NCBI GenBank assembly: GCA_019038645.1
Contig: JAHOYT010000069.1
Coordinates: 1 to 52,924, forward strand
DNA length: 52,924 bases
Source: Bacteroidales bacterium
GTDB lineage: Bacteria > Bacteroidota > Bacteroidia > Bacteroidales > UBA12077
Direction of reading: 5' to 3'
Shown: positions 25,302 through 34,022 of the stretch, one piece after another
Layout: each line of letters opens with the position of its first letter
How positions within the stretch are numbered: position 1 is the first letter of the stretch
Notes under the pieces: generated by a model
Databases searched by the model: none
The model's input: only the letters and a program-made list of their open reading frames with translations
What the model was told of the DNA's origin: nothing
Position numbers and translations under genes: made by a program

Positions 25302-26558
25302 CTATTGAAATTCTAATTCACAAAATCGCTTCAAGGCTTGGTCCAGTACAATTTTCGTATCATGCATGATCTTGCTTCTCCATGCATCTGACGAAGGATA
25401 GTACATTTCTAAAAAATCACTTTTTACTTTTATAGAATCTTCTTTGGAATTATATCCGTAATGTTCTCCCTGATTTTCCATAATCATAACATGCAAAGAT
25501 TTTATTGAGCCAATGGTAAGTTGACTGTCCATGGTTCCATACTCAAAAGGCATAGGAATAAATATTTTATCATGGTTGATTTTCCCTATGTAACCGGCAA
25601 AGTCGCCAGAATATGTGTAAAAATCATCTGAATCGCCCCAATCAATATGCAAACCTTCAAATATTTCTTCCATTCGCTTTTTTACCGGTTCTTCAACGGG
25701 ATTTGGAAATAAATGTAATTTGCCTCGTTCTCCGTATGCGGTATGTAAATCTATGGCAAATACGACATTGTAAGGTTTGCAGATTGTGTCTATAATTGGA
25801 ATAAGATTTTCTATTTGTGGTTCAAAATCGTTACCACCATAAAATAAACCTTCGGGAAACTCATATTGACCTTGCAGAACTGCCTGTCTTAACACGGGCA
25901 TTGATTCTTTAATAATTCTCTTTATTGCTTTAATAAAGTAAAAACGATTAGCAAGACTTCCGGTTTTTACTACCCCTTTAGGATTAATTAAATCATAAAC
26001 TCTAGGATAATCTTCATTTTTTGAAGTATACAGTTTATTATCAATATCGCTGTTGCGGTTTAAATCAATATTGTTTTCTGTAACTCTTCTAATATATTTA
26101 AACCCATATGGATTTATTCCATGAATAAGCAATACACCCGTGTTTTCAAGTAACTCATGATTAATGTAATGATCCATAAAAAAAAGCTGTACTGCACTTC
26201 CGGTAAAACCTTCTAAACCATGCACACCAGAGCTTAGGACTATTATTTTATCAGCATTTTCTGATCCCGGAATAAAGCAAAAATCTATGGTTAAATTTGT
26301 ATCCTTACTGCTATTTACAGGCAGCTTAAACACCTGTGTGCCTAGATATTGTGATGATAATTCATCCGATTTAAACCTAAAGTTTTTACGTGCTTCTTCA
26401 TAAGAGTTATTAAAATAAGATAATACACTTTCATTTACTTTATATTCATCTTCAAATGAAAAATTGTTATAGGCTACATAGAAATATCCAATACCTGCAA
26501 TAACCGGAATTAAAATAATTCCAATTATTATTACTGAGATTTTAATTGCTTTTTTCAT
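25302..26558 (-). CDS. DUF2817 / M14-type zinc carboxypeptidase-like protein, membrane-anchored
   Basis: A 418-residue protein with an N-terminal membrane helix (about 6-29). The catalytic region has SSGVHGLEGFTGSAVQ (zinc ligands His and Glu), the arginine/asparagine segment NNIDLNRNSD, and AIDLHTAYGERGKLHLFP (third ligand His). That is the M14 carboxypeptidase layout as found in DUF2817. Substrate is unknown; an extracytoplasmic amidated or C-terminal peptide is possible. It is 49 bases downstream of the YwbE stop and on the same strand, possibly cotranscribed. The C-terminus runs to LEFQ and overlaps nothing. Confidence 0.85.
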   Translation of the reverse strand: MKKAIKISVIIIGIILIPVIAGIGYFYVAYNNFSFEDEYKVNESVLSYFNNSYEEARKNFRFKSDELSSQYLGTQVFKLPVNSSKDTNLTIDFCFIPGSENADKIIVLSSGVHGLEGFTGSAVQLFFMDHYINHELLENTGVLLIHGINPYGFKYIRRVTENNIDLNRNSDIDNKLYTSKNEDYPRVYDLINPKGVVKTGSLANRFYFIKAIKRIIKESMPVLRQAVLQGQYEFPEGLFYGGNDFEPQIENLIPIIDTICKPYNVVFAIDLHTAYGERGKLHLFPNPVEEPVKKRMEEIFEGLHIDWGDSDDFYTYSGDFAGYIGKINHDKIFIPMPFEYGTMDSQLTIGSIKSLHVMIMENQGEHYGYNSKEDSIKVKSDFLEMYYPSSDAWRSKIMHDTKIVLDQALKRFCELEFQ

Positions 26559-26607
26559 GTTAAAATAGGTTTAAAGTTTATTATAAATATAATGCAAGTT
26601 AGCTTTT

Positions 26608-26805
26608 TTAATCATCTAAAATCTTCTTTACCCTTCCAATTTCGCCGGATGTTAATCTAACTTTTATTCCGTGCGGATGTGTTGCTGATTTGGTTAGAAT
26701 ATCCTGAACAATACCTTCGGTTAGATTTTCTGTTCGTTGATCTTTTTTAAGCACAATTGCCACCATAATGCCTACTTTTATATCTGATCTGTTTGTTCCA
26801 CTCAT
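26608..26805 (-). CDS. ywbE: YwbE family protein (DUF2196)
   Basis: A 65-residue protein matching YwbE over its full length: MSGTNRSDIKVGIMVAIVLK, then QRTENLTEGIVQDILTKSA and HPHGIKVRLTSGEIGRVKKI. The family is widespread, small, beta-rich and of unknown function; the fold resembles a KOW/SH3-like barrel. Its start overlaps by one base the stop of the nucleoid-associated protein gene (26805), so the two are translationally coupled. Confidence 0.92.
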   Translation of the reverse strand: MSGTNRSDIKVGIMVAIVLKKDQRTENLTEGIVQDILTKSATHPHGIKVRLTSGEIGRVKKILDD

Positions 26806-27854
26806 TACTTTTCTTCTTTAAAAAATACCTGGTAATATTGCATTCCCGATTTTTCATCAAACCCTTTTGTAATATATTCCCGATTGCCATGAACATATAT
26901 ATGGAAGTTTTTATCGAGCTTAATTACGCTTTTCATGACCCGCGATTGCTTCTTTACTGCACTATTTGAGATTTCAAATTCGTTTGAAATTTGTATTTCG
27001 TTTTCTGACTCATACGTTTTTTGATAATTATTAAAATCCTGAATCAAATCTTTATCTTCAAAAACTCTTTCGGTAAAATCCTCCATTTCGAAATTATCTG
27101 TTTCTTTAAAAAACTTTTTTGATTTGTTAATCATATCAACCTGATCGGCTTTTGTTACTTCAAATTCGTTTGGCAATTCATTAACTACGTAATTCTTATA
27201 CATTTTCATCACATTTTCGGTGTGATAATATTCATCTTCACGTTGTTTTATTTTCAGAAAATCATCAATCCAATAACGGGCATCTTCTCCTTTACTTAAC
27301 TTATCAACAGATGTAACAACAAATCCCTTTTCTTTTTCGAGCTTCAGAATCAAACAACCTTTATCAAGTTTTTTAATGTCAATTCCTTGCTCACTTTCAA
27401 TAGTGTACCCATCTTCTTTAGGATAAACTTTTAAAAAAGTTTCGCGCGATTCGGATTTAAACAAACCGATGGCATCAACCGGTTCGTTATTAAATTCAAT
27501 ATCCTGAAAATAGACAGTATAAAACTCTCCTCCATTAATATTCGGATGAGTTGAGCTCTCGTAAAGATGTTTAGCAAGATTTATTGATTGATCATAAATT
27601 TTATCCGGATTATCAAATATTTGCGAAGCATAATGATAAACTTCGTTCAGATTTAAATCAGACTCGTGAAAAAAATTGAAATATTCATTGGATTTAAATG
27701 GTGTAAGAAAATACCTGGTTAATAAATCCTTAATTTCATTTTCCGTTTTTAAAAGATCCTTGGAAAACCTAATATTTTCTTCGTTGTACTTGCTTCCAAC
27801 TTTGTGAACAACAAGTTTATCTATAATAGTTTCCGGGAATAATAACATAATCAT
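26805..27854 (-). CDS. NdpA/YejK-type nucleoid-associated protein
   Basis: A 349-residue cytoplasmic protein of the NdpA (37-kDa nucleoid-associated) family: IIDKLVVHKVGSKYNEENI at the start, FKSNEYFNFFHESDLNLNEV, GGEFYTVYFQDIEFNNEPVD and FLKVYPKEDGYTIESEQGID in the middle. The E. coli homologue YejK binds nucleoid DNA and topoisomerase IV. Alternative starts at 27854 and 27848 (MIM) differ by two residues. A strong terminator upstream (27893-27924) isolates it from lysE; ywbE follows with a one-base overlap. Residues around EIQISNEFEISNSAVKK resemble the fragment in the 25236-25301 gap. Confidence 0.85.
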   Translation of the reverse strand: MIMLLFPETIIDKLVVHKVGSKYNEENIRFSKDLLKTENEIKDLLTRYFLTPFKSNEYFNFFHESDLNLNEVYHYASQIFDNPDKIYDQSINLAKHLYESSTHPNINGGEFYTVYFQDIEFNNEPVDAIGLFKSESRETFLKVYPKEDGYTIESEQGIDIKKLDKGCLILKLEKEKGFVVTSVDKLSKGEDARYWIDDFLKIKQREDEYYHTENVMKMYKNYVVNELPNEFEVTKADQVDMINKSKKFFKETDNFEMEDFTERVFEDKDLIQDFNNYQKTYESENEIQISNEFEISNSAVKKQSRVMKSVIKLDKNFHIYVHGNREYITKGFDEKSGMQYYQVFFKEEK

Positions 27855-27892
27855 TTATTTAATTGAAGCATAAAGGTAAGTCATAAAAAGCA

Positions 27893-27924
27893 AATATCCC
27901 CGGGCAACCACACCCGGGGATATT
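27893..27924 (-). terminator. Terminator after lysE-like gene
   Basis: A perfect 12-bp GC-rich stem AATATCCCCGGG (27893-27904) / CCCGGGGATATT (27913-27924) with an 8-base loop. On the minus strand it is followed by TTTGCTTTTTATG. Confidence 0.88.
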
Positions 27925-28011
27925 CTAAATTAAGTTTCGATAAATCGAAAAATAACCTGACGCAAAGTTACTCAATAAAAATAAGTGGTAAAGAATAATC
28001 TCCTTTAATTT

Positions 28012-28629
28012 TTAAAATATACCGAAAAATTTGAAACCGTCTTTTATCAGTATAATTGCAAACAATAAAAGAATAAATCCTAAAACTTTAACGATAACTA
28101 TATAAGACTTGCTGGATAGAATATTTTTTGATTTTTCGGAAATAATAGCAACTCCAATTTTAGTCCCTACAATAAAAATATAAAAACCCATTATGAATAA
28201 TACTGCAGCAACAGGGCTTTGATTATACGCTTTAATTGATATTGGAGCTCCAACCAGCATCCAGAATAAATAAGGATGCGGGCTTAAAAAATTTGCGATT
28301 ACTCCTTTTCTATATGTTTTACTTCCATCATTATTCGAATCTACAATAATTGATTTAACACAAATATTCTCCAGAGCCAAAAACAGTAAAAAGGCTGCTC
28401 CAAGAAAGGAAATTATTCCTAAAAGTATATCTGAATTTGATAATTTGTATACCACAAAAACAGAAAACAACACAATGGGCAAGTCTGATATTAAAGGAAC
28501 TAAGGCTATTTTAATTCCTTCTTTGCGATTGTACTTTATGGTTTCGGTTATTACTAAAACCAATAACGGGCCTGGAGAAATCCCGGCTATAAATCCTAAT
28601 GTTATACCTGCTATCAGGTAATTAATCAT
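28012..28629 (-). CDS. LysE/RhtB family amino-acid exporter
   Basis: A 205-residue membrane protein with six hydrophobic segments. The first, AGITLGFIAGISPGPLLVLV, is the LysE signature (GxxPGP). It probably exports amino acids or related metabolites across the inner membrane; which one cannot be told. It starts 5 bases after the KAS III-like gene and ends before a strong terminator, so the two form a unit. Confidence 0.9.
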   Translation of the reverse strand: MINYLIAGITLGFIAGISPGPLLVLVITETIKYNRKEGIKIALVPLISDLPIVLFSVFVVYKLSNSDILLGIISFLGAAFLLFLALENICVKSIIVDSNNDGSKTYRKGVIANFLSPHPYLFWMLVGAPISIKAYNQSPVAAVLFIMGFYIFIVGTKIGVAIISEKSKNILSSKSYIVIVKVLGFILLLFAIILIKDGFKFFGIF

Positions 28630-28634
28630 AACAG

Positions 28635-29717
28635 TTACATCTTGTAAACAAATGTATTAATATTCATTCCGGCTCCAACGGAAGCGAAAACTATGGTATC
28701 ACCTTTGTTTATTTTGTGTGGTTCTAACTTATCTTTTAATATAAGATCTAATAAAGTTGGTACTGTTGCTACAGATGAATTACCCAACCACGAAATTGTC
28801 ATTGGCATAACATCTTTAGGTACATCATCTATATAGTACAAACTATACAGTCTTTTTAATATAGCGTCATCCATTTTCCCATTAGCCTGATGAATTAACA
28901 CTTTCTTAACTTCACTAAGATGAGTATTACTTTTATCAAGACAGTCCTTTATTGCCTGAGGAACATTTTCAAGTGCGTATTGATAAAGTTTTCGACCATT
29001 CATCTTTAAAAAAAAGTTGTCCTTGTTTGCAATGCCAGGATTGTATGATTTACCCATAAATAACATTTTGGAATATAAAAAAGTATCTGAACGTGCTTTA
29101 TGTGCAAGTATTCCGATAGGAGTATCACTATTTCTGGCTTCCAAAATGGTAGCTCCGGCACCATCAGCATATATCAAACTATCTCTGTCATGCGGATCAG
29201 AAATCCTCGATAATATATCAGCCCCGATAACCAATATTTTTTTGGCATCTCCTGATTTTATAAAATAATCAGCCTGGATAATACCCTGCAACCAACCCGG
29301 ACATCCAAAAGGCAAATCGTAAGCTATAGTATACGGATTTTTTATTTCTAGTTTGTGTTTTACACGGGCAGCTATACTCGGCACAATATCTAATTGCTTA
29401 TTCTCTTTCTTTACATCTCCAAAATTATGGGCAACAATAATGTAATCTAATTCTTCTTTATTAATGTTTGCTGACTTAATAGCATCAATAGCAGCATAAT
29501 ACGCAATATCTGAAGTTGACAAATCGTCCGTAACATAACGTCTTTCTGCAATAGTTGTGATCTCCAGAAACTTATCAATTATTTCCTGATTCGTTTTTTC
29601 TATTTTCTTTCCGTTTGTTTCATAAAATTCATTGGAAAGAAAATCCTCATTCCTGATACGTTTTGTTGGGATGTAATTTCCTGTTCCGTTAATCACACTG
29701 TAAATTGGACCATTCAT
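28635..29717 (-). CDS. 3-oxoacyl-ACP synthase III-like (KAS III/FabH family) condensing enzyme
   Basis: A 360-residue thiolase-fold enzyme with the FabH catalytic triad: Cys139 (PFGCPGWLQG), His276 (VLIHQANGKM) and Asn313 (SWLGNSSVATVP). It begins GPIYSVINGTGNYIPTKRI. FabH itself starts fatty-acid synthesis by condensing acetyl-CoA with malonyl-ACP, but at about 330 residues; the extra N-terminal insertion (residues 28-50) and the divergent DLPFGCPGW active site suggest a paralogue for secondary or alternative acyl condensations. No acyl-carrier protein or reductase is adjacent. A LysE exporter follows 5 bases on, hinting at export of a product or precursor; that is speculation. Confidence 0.87.
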   Translation of the reverse strand: MNGPIYSVINGTGNYIPTKRIRNEDFLSNEFYETNGKKIEKTNQEIIDKFLEITTIAERRYVTDDLSTSDIAYYAAIDAIKSANINKEELDYIIVAHNFGDVKKENKQLDIVPSIAARVKHKLEIKNPYTIAYDLPFGCPGWLQGIIQADYFIKSGDAKKILVIGADILSRISDPHDRDSLIYADGAGATILEARNSDTPIGILAHKARSDTFLYSKMLFMGKSYNPGIANKDNFFLKMNGRKLYQYALENVPQAIKDCLDKSNTHLSEVKKVLIHQANGKMDDAILKRLYSLYYIDDVPKDVMPMTISWLGNSSVATVPTLLDLILKDKLEPHKINKGDTIVFASVGAGMNINTFVYKM

Positions 29718-30001
29718 ATTTATAATTCTAATTCGTTCATTGTGCTACAATAGCTGATTTAACAGACTCACGGTTAAAAATGTTCAATAAGTTGGCTAAA
29801 TTAGTAAAAATTGACTTAACCGGAAACTAAAAAATAATGATAATACGATACCCAGAAAACCAACCAACAAATCTCCACCAACTTTTTAATTCAATTGTTC
29901 CTGAAATTGAAAGATTATGGATTGACTTATAGATGGATTCTTTTCTTTTAAATGAGATAAACTAAACACCACATTTTGCGATGTTTTTTCTAAATTAAAT
30001 T

Positions 30002-31102
30002 TTAATCAAAATTTATGTGAGGATAAATAGCCAAATCGTTTGCAAGTTTTCTGTATTCTTTCGACTTTTTTTTATCTTTTCCAGCATAGATTCTTGACAA
30101 TCCGTAAAAAGCTACGGAAGAATAACTGTTACCATAACTCCCGTATTTCTCAAGACTTTTAACAGATTTTGCGTACATTTTTGTTGCTTTCGAATAATTC
30201 TTATTCTTTTTTTCCTGAATTATAGCCTCATAAATATCAGAAACTACCGGGAAAAAATCATTTCTGAATTTTAATTCTCTTAATTTGGAAATATAAACAA
30301 GGGCTAAATCATATTCTTGTTTCAGTAATAAAGTTTGTATTCTGTAAGAAAGATAAAGTGGGTTTTTTGGATAAGCTTTATTCAGATGTTCAAGATACTC
30401 AAGCGATTTGTCATAATTCTTTTCGAAATTCAAATTAATATAAACCAAGAAAAACAAGGATTCTGCATCAAGAAAAATACCATTTTCCCAGTTAAATTCA
30501 AGTTGCTGTAATCCGTATTCAATATCACCGTCAGGGAAAAAAAATGCAACAGGTTTATAAATCGGGTATGCTTTCGGATAAGCCTCGCGGTAGTAATTAT
30601 AAACACCTGTTGAAAAATGAAAATCAATCAGACTGTCACTCAGATCAAATCCTGAAGTCACCATTTTGTATGCACGTCCTAAATGCGGTATTACTTTAGA
30701 TGAAGCTCCGTTATCAGCATAATACTGCATAATAAACATTCTGCTCATCAGGTTAAAAAATATTGCTTCGGTGTTGGACTTATCCTTTTCAAGTATTTCC
30801 TCAACGATAGATATTGCCTTAGCTGTTTTTTCTGCAAGAATGATATACTGCTCACTTTCAGGTACTATGGGGAAGTATTTCCAGTATATCATTATTGCAT
30901 AAAACAACTGAGTAAAGGCATGATCCGGATATTTTTCCTCCAGTTCCTTATACACTTCTTCTGAATTATCGAACTGAAAATTATATATATTATCCACTTC
31001 GGCTTTTAAGCTCATTATATATGTAGTGTCAGAAAAAATAGATTCCTGAGCAGATATATTTAGCGATTGAGCAAAAAGAAAGATGAATAATAAGCGTTTC
31101 AT
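30002..31102 (-). CDS. Exported TPR-like helical protein
   Basis: A 366-residue protein starting at the ATG at 31102 (MKRLLFIFLFAQSLNISAQ), which gives a clean signal peptide; a longer frame needs a TTG and would spoil it. The mature part is helical with TPR-like repeats (for example NFEKNYDKSLEYLEHLNKAY and KNYSKATKMYAKSVKSLEKY) and aromatic-rich loops, fitting Bacteroidota TPR proteins of unknown role. It is 49 bases downstream of the metallo-beta-lactamase-fold gene on the same strand, possibly cotranscribed. No catalytic motif is visible. Confidence 0.75.
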   Translation of the reverse strand: MKRLLFIFLFAQSLNISAQESIFSDTTYIMSLKAEVDNIYNFQFDNSEEVYKELEEKYPDHAFTQLFYAIMIYWKYFPIVPESEQYIILAEKTAKAISIVEEILEKDKSNTEAIFFNLMSRMFIMQYYADNGASSKVIPHLGRAYKMVTSGFDLSDSLIDFHFSTGVYNYYREAYPKAYPIYKPVAFFFPDGDIEYGLQQLEFNWENGIFLDAESLFFLVYINLNFEKNYDKSLEYLEHLNKAYPKNPLYLSYRIQTLLLKQEYDLALVYISKLRELKFRNDFFPVVSDIYEAIIQEKKNKNYSKATKMYAKSVKSLEKYGSYGNSYSSVAFYGLSRIYAGKDKKKSKEYRKLANDLAIYPHINFD

Positions 31103-31151
31103 AAAAGACTTATAAAATATCAAAATTATAACATAAGATTTACTTTACCAT

Positions 31152-31982
31152 TTATAAGGTAAATGTTTCTTTAACACGTACACCTCTTTCCGCCTGATGA
31201 ACAGTAGCGCACTCATTGTACAAATCGTGCTGAAAAAATAAAGTGTAATTATTTGCTGCTGCTTCGTTCAGAAAATCTTCCTTTTCCTGTAACATATCCA
31301 TCGGACGAACATCATATGCCATATTCCAAACCACAGGTACATGTGCAGTCGAAGGAATGAGATCGGCCATAAAAACCACTGTTTTTTCTCCGGTATTTAC
31401 AAAAGGGATCATTTGACCAACGGTATGTCCGTTAAACAATCGAAGATTTATTCCAGGATATAGCTCCGTATCTTTTTCAACAAATTTTAATTGCCCGCTT
31501 TCTAACATCGGTTTAAGATTTTCTTCTAAAAAGGCTGCTCCTTCCTGTTTATTCGGATTCATTGCCCATTCCCACTGAGGCTTACTCACCCAATAATCGG
31601 CATTTTTAAAAACCATTTCAAATCCGCTTTTGTCGGCATTATATTTCACGCCACCACCACAATGATCAGTATGTAAGTGTGTTAAAATCATATCCGTAAT
31701 ATCGTCCAAAGAATAACCATGCTTTTTTAAAGCACCTTCAAGTCCGTCGCCACCATTTAAATGAACATGACTAAAGAATTTTTTACTTTGCTTATCACCG
31801 TAGCCATTATCAATAAGAATTACACGATCGCCTGTATCAATTAACAACGACCTTATTGCAAAGTTACAAAGGTTGTTCTCATCGGCTGGATATTTTTCCT
31901 TCCATAACACTTTTGGAACAACACCAAACATTGCTCCACCATCGAGTTTAAAGTTTGTTATGTGTATCGGATATAGTTTCAT
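31152..31982 (-). CDS. MBL-fold metallo-hydrolase
   Basis: A 276-residue metallo-beta-lactamase-fold hydrolase. The zinc motif is LTHLHTDHCGGGVKYN, with further ligands in FNGHTVGQMIPF (His), VFMADLIPS (Asp) and FFQHDLYNECATV (His). It resembles the AHL-lactonase/quorum-quenching-like branch by length and motif spacing, but the N-terminus KLYPIHITNFKLDGGAMFGV is typical of a large unassigned group. It acts in the cytoplasm (no signal). Divergent from mpl with a 92-base gap. Substrate is unknown. Confidence 0.88.
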   Translation of the reverse strand: MKLYPIHITNFKLDGGAMFGVVPKVLWKEKYPADENNLCNFAIRSLLIDTGDRVILIDNGYGDKQSKKFFSHVHLNGGDGLEGALKKHGYSLDDITDMILTHLHTDHCGGGVKYNADKSGFEMVFKNADYWVSKPQWEWAMNPNKQEGAAFLEENLKPMLESGQLKFVEKDTELYPGINLRLFNGHTVGQMIPFVNTGEKTVVFMADLIPSTAHVPVVWNMAYDVRPMDMLQEKEDFLNEAAANNYTLFFQHDLYNECATVHQAERGVRVKETFTL

Positions 31983-32074
31983 TTAATAATTTGTTATTTG
32001 AATTAGTACTATACGAATTCTGTTATTTATGAATTCTGTTTATTATCTTCACAATTTAAATACAAATATACACA

Positions 32075-33436
32075 ATGAAAGTTCATTTTATTGCCATTGG
32101 TGGAAGTGCAATGCATAATCTTGCTATAAGTCTTTTTAAAAAAGGTTATGAGATTACCGGATCTGATGATGAGATTTTTGAACCTTCAAAATCCCGGTTG
32201 CTGAAATATAATATTTTACCGGATGATATGGGATGGGATTCAGATAGAATAACGCCTGATTTAGATGCAATAATACTTGGAATGCATGCCAGAAATGATA
32301 ATCCTGAGCTGATAAAAGCCCGTGAACTGAATCTGAAAATTTATTCTTATCCTGAATATTTATACGAACAAACTAAAAATAAAACAAGGGTAGTAATTGG
32401 TGGTAGTCATGGTAAAACAACTATAACATCGATGATAATGCATGTTTTGAAATTTCATAATAAGAAATTTGATTACATGGTTGGAGCTCAAATTGATGGT
32501 TTTGAAACTATGGTTAGCTTATCTGAAAATGCTCCCATTGCAGTTTTTGAAGGAGACGAATATCTTTCATCACCTATTGATCCACGTCCCAAATTTCATC
32601 TTTACAAACCAAATATTGCCTTAATAAGCGGTATTGCCTGGGATCATATTAATGTTTTTCCGACGTTCGAAAATTATAAAAAACAATTCAGCATATTTAT
32701 TGGGAAAATAGAAACAAATGGTTGTTTATTTTATTATAAAAACGATGATGTTTTGCAAGATGTGGTAAAGCAAGCCCGTAATCCAATCGAAAATACCGGA
32801 TATAGCAAACATGCTTATACCAAAAGAAATAACCAAACATTCTTATGTGATATAGATAAAGAAATTCCTTTACAGATATTTGGTGCACATAACCTTCAAA
32901 ACATTAGTGGAGCAAAACTTGTATGCAATAAACTGGGAATAACCGACAATGAATTTTATGATGCGATCTCTGTTTTCAAAGGCGCTTCAAAAAGACTTGA
33001 AGTTCTGGCCGAAAATGATTCAACCATTATATTTCGCGATTTTGCACATTCACCTTCGAAATTAATGGCAACGGTTAATGCAGTTAAAGAACAATATCCG
33101 GAAAAAGATCTGCTAGCAATTATGGAGCTTCATACCTTCAGTAGTCTTAACTCTGCGTTTTTAAATGAATACAAAGGAACAATGGATAAAGCTGATTTAT
33201 CAGTTATCTATTTTGATCCGGAAGTAGTTAAACATAAAAAACTTACTCCGATTAGTTCTGAACAAGTTAAAAAATCATTTCAAAATAAAAATTTAATCGT
33301 ATTCACCAACCAAAAAAATTTAATAGACTTTATTAGTAAATGCAGGCTTACCAACAAAAACATACTGTTAATGAGTAGCGGAAATTTTTCCGGCCTGAAT
33401 CTGAACAGTTTTGCAGAATCTCTTTTGCAAAATTAA
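32075..33436 (+). CDS. mpl: Mpl-type UDP-N-acetylmuramate:tripeptide ligase
   Basis: A 453-residue Mur ligase: N-terminal Rossmann domain (VHFIAIGGSAMHNLAISLFK), ATP-binding P-loop GGSHGKTTITSM near residue 108, central domain (VFEGDEYLSSPIDPRPKFHL, GIAWDHINVFPTFE) and C-terminal domain (FRDFAHSPSKLMATVNA). It recycles cell-wall material by joining UDP-MurNAc to L-Ala-D-Glu-mDap recovered from turnover, in the cytoplasm. The G-D-E-Y and DHIN motifs separate it from MurC. It is divergent from the MBL gene and upstream of tRNA-Glu. Confidence 0.92.
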   Translation: MKVHFIAIGGSAMHNLAISLFKKGYEITGSDDEIFEPSKSRLLKYNILPDDMGWDSDRITPDLDAIILGMHARNDNPELIKARELNLKIYSYPEYLYEQTKNKTRVVIGGSHGKTTITSMIMHVLKFHNKKFDYMVGAQIDGFETMVSLSENAPIAVFEGDEYLSSPIDPRPKFHLYKPNIALISGIAWDHINVFPTFENYKKQFSIFIGKIETNGCLFYYKNDDVLQDVVKQARNPIENTGYSKHAYTKRNNQTFLCDIDKEIPLQIFGAHNLQNISGAKLVCNKLGITDNEFYDAISVFKGASKRLEVLAENDSTIIFRDFAHSPSKLMATVNAVKEQYPEKDLLAIMELHTFSSLNSAFLNEYKGTMDKADLSVIYFDPEVVKHKKLTPISSEQVKKSFQNKNLIVFTNQKNLIDFISKCRLTNKNILLMSSGNFSGLNLNSFAESLLQN

Positions 33437-33508
33437 ATCCATACATAAAATTCTTTTAACTAATTGTTTCTTTTTTAATCATAAAAGGCAAAATAAATTA
33501 AAAAATAT

Positions 33509-33538
33509 TTGCAGGAATAAAAAAATCATTTACTTTTG
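33509..33538 (+). promoter_or_regulatory. tRNA-Glu / rpsT promoter
   Basis: TTG (33509-33511), 19-base spacer, TACTTTTG (33531-33538): an exact Bacteroidota consensus. Transcription would start around 33545, 20 bases before the tRNA, and can run on into rpsT. Confidence 0.8.
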
Positions 33539-33565
33539 CACCACCAAGTTTTAGACTTGATTCAT

Positions 33566-33637
33566 GGTCCGTTCGTCTAGGGGTTAGGACGCCAGGTTTT
33601 CATCCTGGTAACAGGGGTTCGATTCCCCTACGGACTA
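33566..33637 (+). tRNA. tRNA-Glu (anticodon TTC)
   Basis: The sequence folds into a cloverleaf: acceptor GGTCCGT / ACGGACT (with a G-T closing pair), D arm GTCTAGGGGTTAGGAC, anticodon arm CCAGG TTTTCAT CCTGG with anticodon TTC, and T arm AGGGGTTCGATTCCCCT. CCA is not encoded. It shares a promoter with rpsT downstream and sits 34 bases before its start codon. Confidence 0.95.
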
Positions 33638-33661
33638 CAAAATTATTTAAATAAGTTATAC

Positions 33662-33666
33662 GGAGG
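33662..33666 (+). promoter_or_regulatory. Strong Shine-Dalgarno before rpsT
   Basis: GGAGG four bases before the ATG at 33671. Strong Shine-Dalgarno sites are rare in this phylum and I see few elsewhere in this window, so the site stands out. Confidence 0.7.
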
Positions 33667-33670
33667 AATT

Positions 33671-33922
33671 ATGGCAAACCATATATCAGCAGCGAAAAGA
33701 GCAAGACAAGGTGAAAAGTTAAAAGTTCACAACAAGTATTATGCAAGAAGTGCACGTAATATGATTAAGCAATTACGAAGTACTACCGATAAAAATGAAG
33801 CTAATGAATTATTACCAAAAATTACTTCATTGCTTGACAAACTTGCAAAGAAGAATATCATTCACTCTAACAAAGCTGCTAATTTAAAATCAAGCTTAAC
33901 GTTACTTGTAAATAAACTATAG
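33671..33922 (+). CDS. rpsT: 30S ribosomal protein S20
   Basis: An 83-residue basic helical protein matching S20 over its whole length (MANHISAAKRARQGEKLKVH, then HSNKAANLKSSLTLLVNKL). It binds 16S rRNA near the 5' domain of the 30S subunit. Preceded by tRNA-Glu and by an unusually strong Shine-Dalgarno site, followed by a terminator. Confidence 0.97.
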   Translation: MANHISAAKRARQGEKLKVHNKYYARSARNMIKQLRSTTDKNEANELLPKITSLLDKLAKKNIIHSNKAANLKSSLTLLVNKL

Positions 33923-33941
33923 TATACTCTACATAAAATTT

Positions 33942-33974
33942 AAAGCCTTTCTCTGTTTGAAGAAAGGCTTTTTT
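33942..33974 (+). terminator. rpsT terminator
   Basis: Perfect 11-bp stem AAAGCCTTTCT (33942-33952) / AGAAAGGCTTT (33961-33971) with an 8-base loop and a T run. Codons read through it would encode the hydrophobic leader of a longer, spurious version of the next gene. Confidence 0.9.
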
Positions 33975-34022
33975 GTTTTCTTACTTTTATTACCTTTATC
34001 ATCTCAATTTAAATTTACTTCA

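Noticed and set aside
33957-34022. Hydrophobic leader for the LOG protein from a TTG at 33957
   Set aside because: The bases belong to the rpsT terminator; the family start is at 34023.
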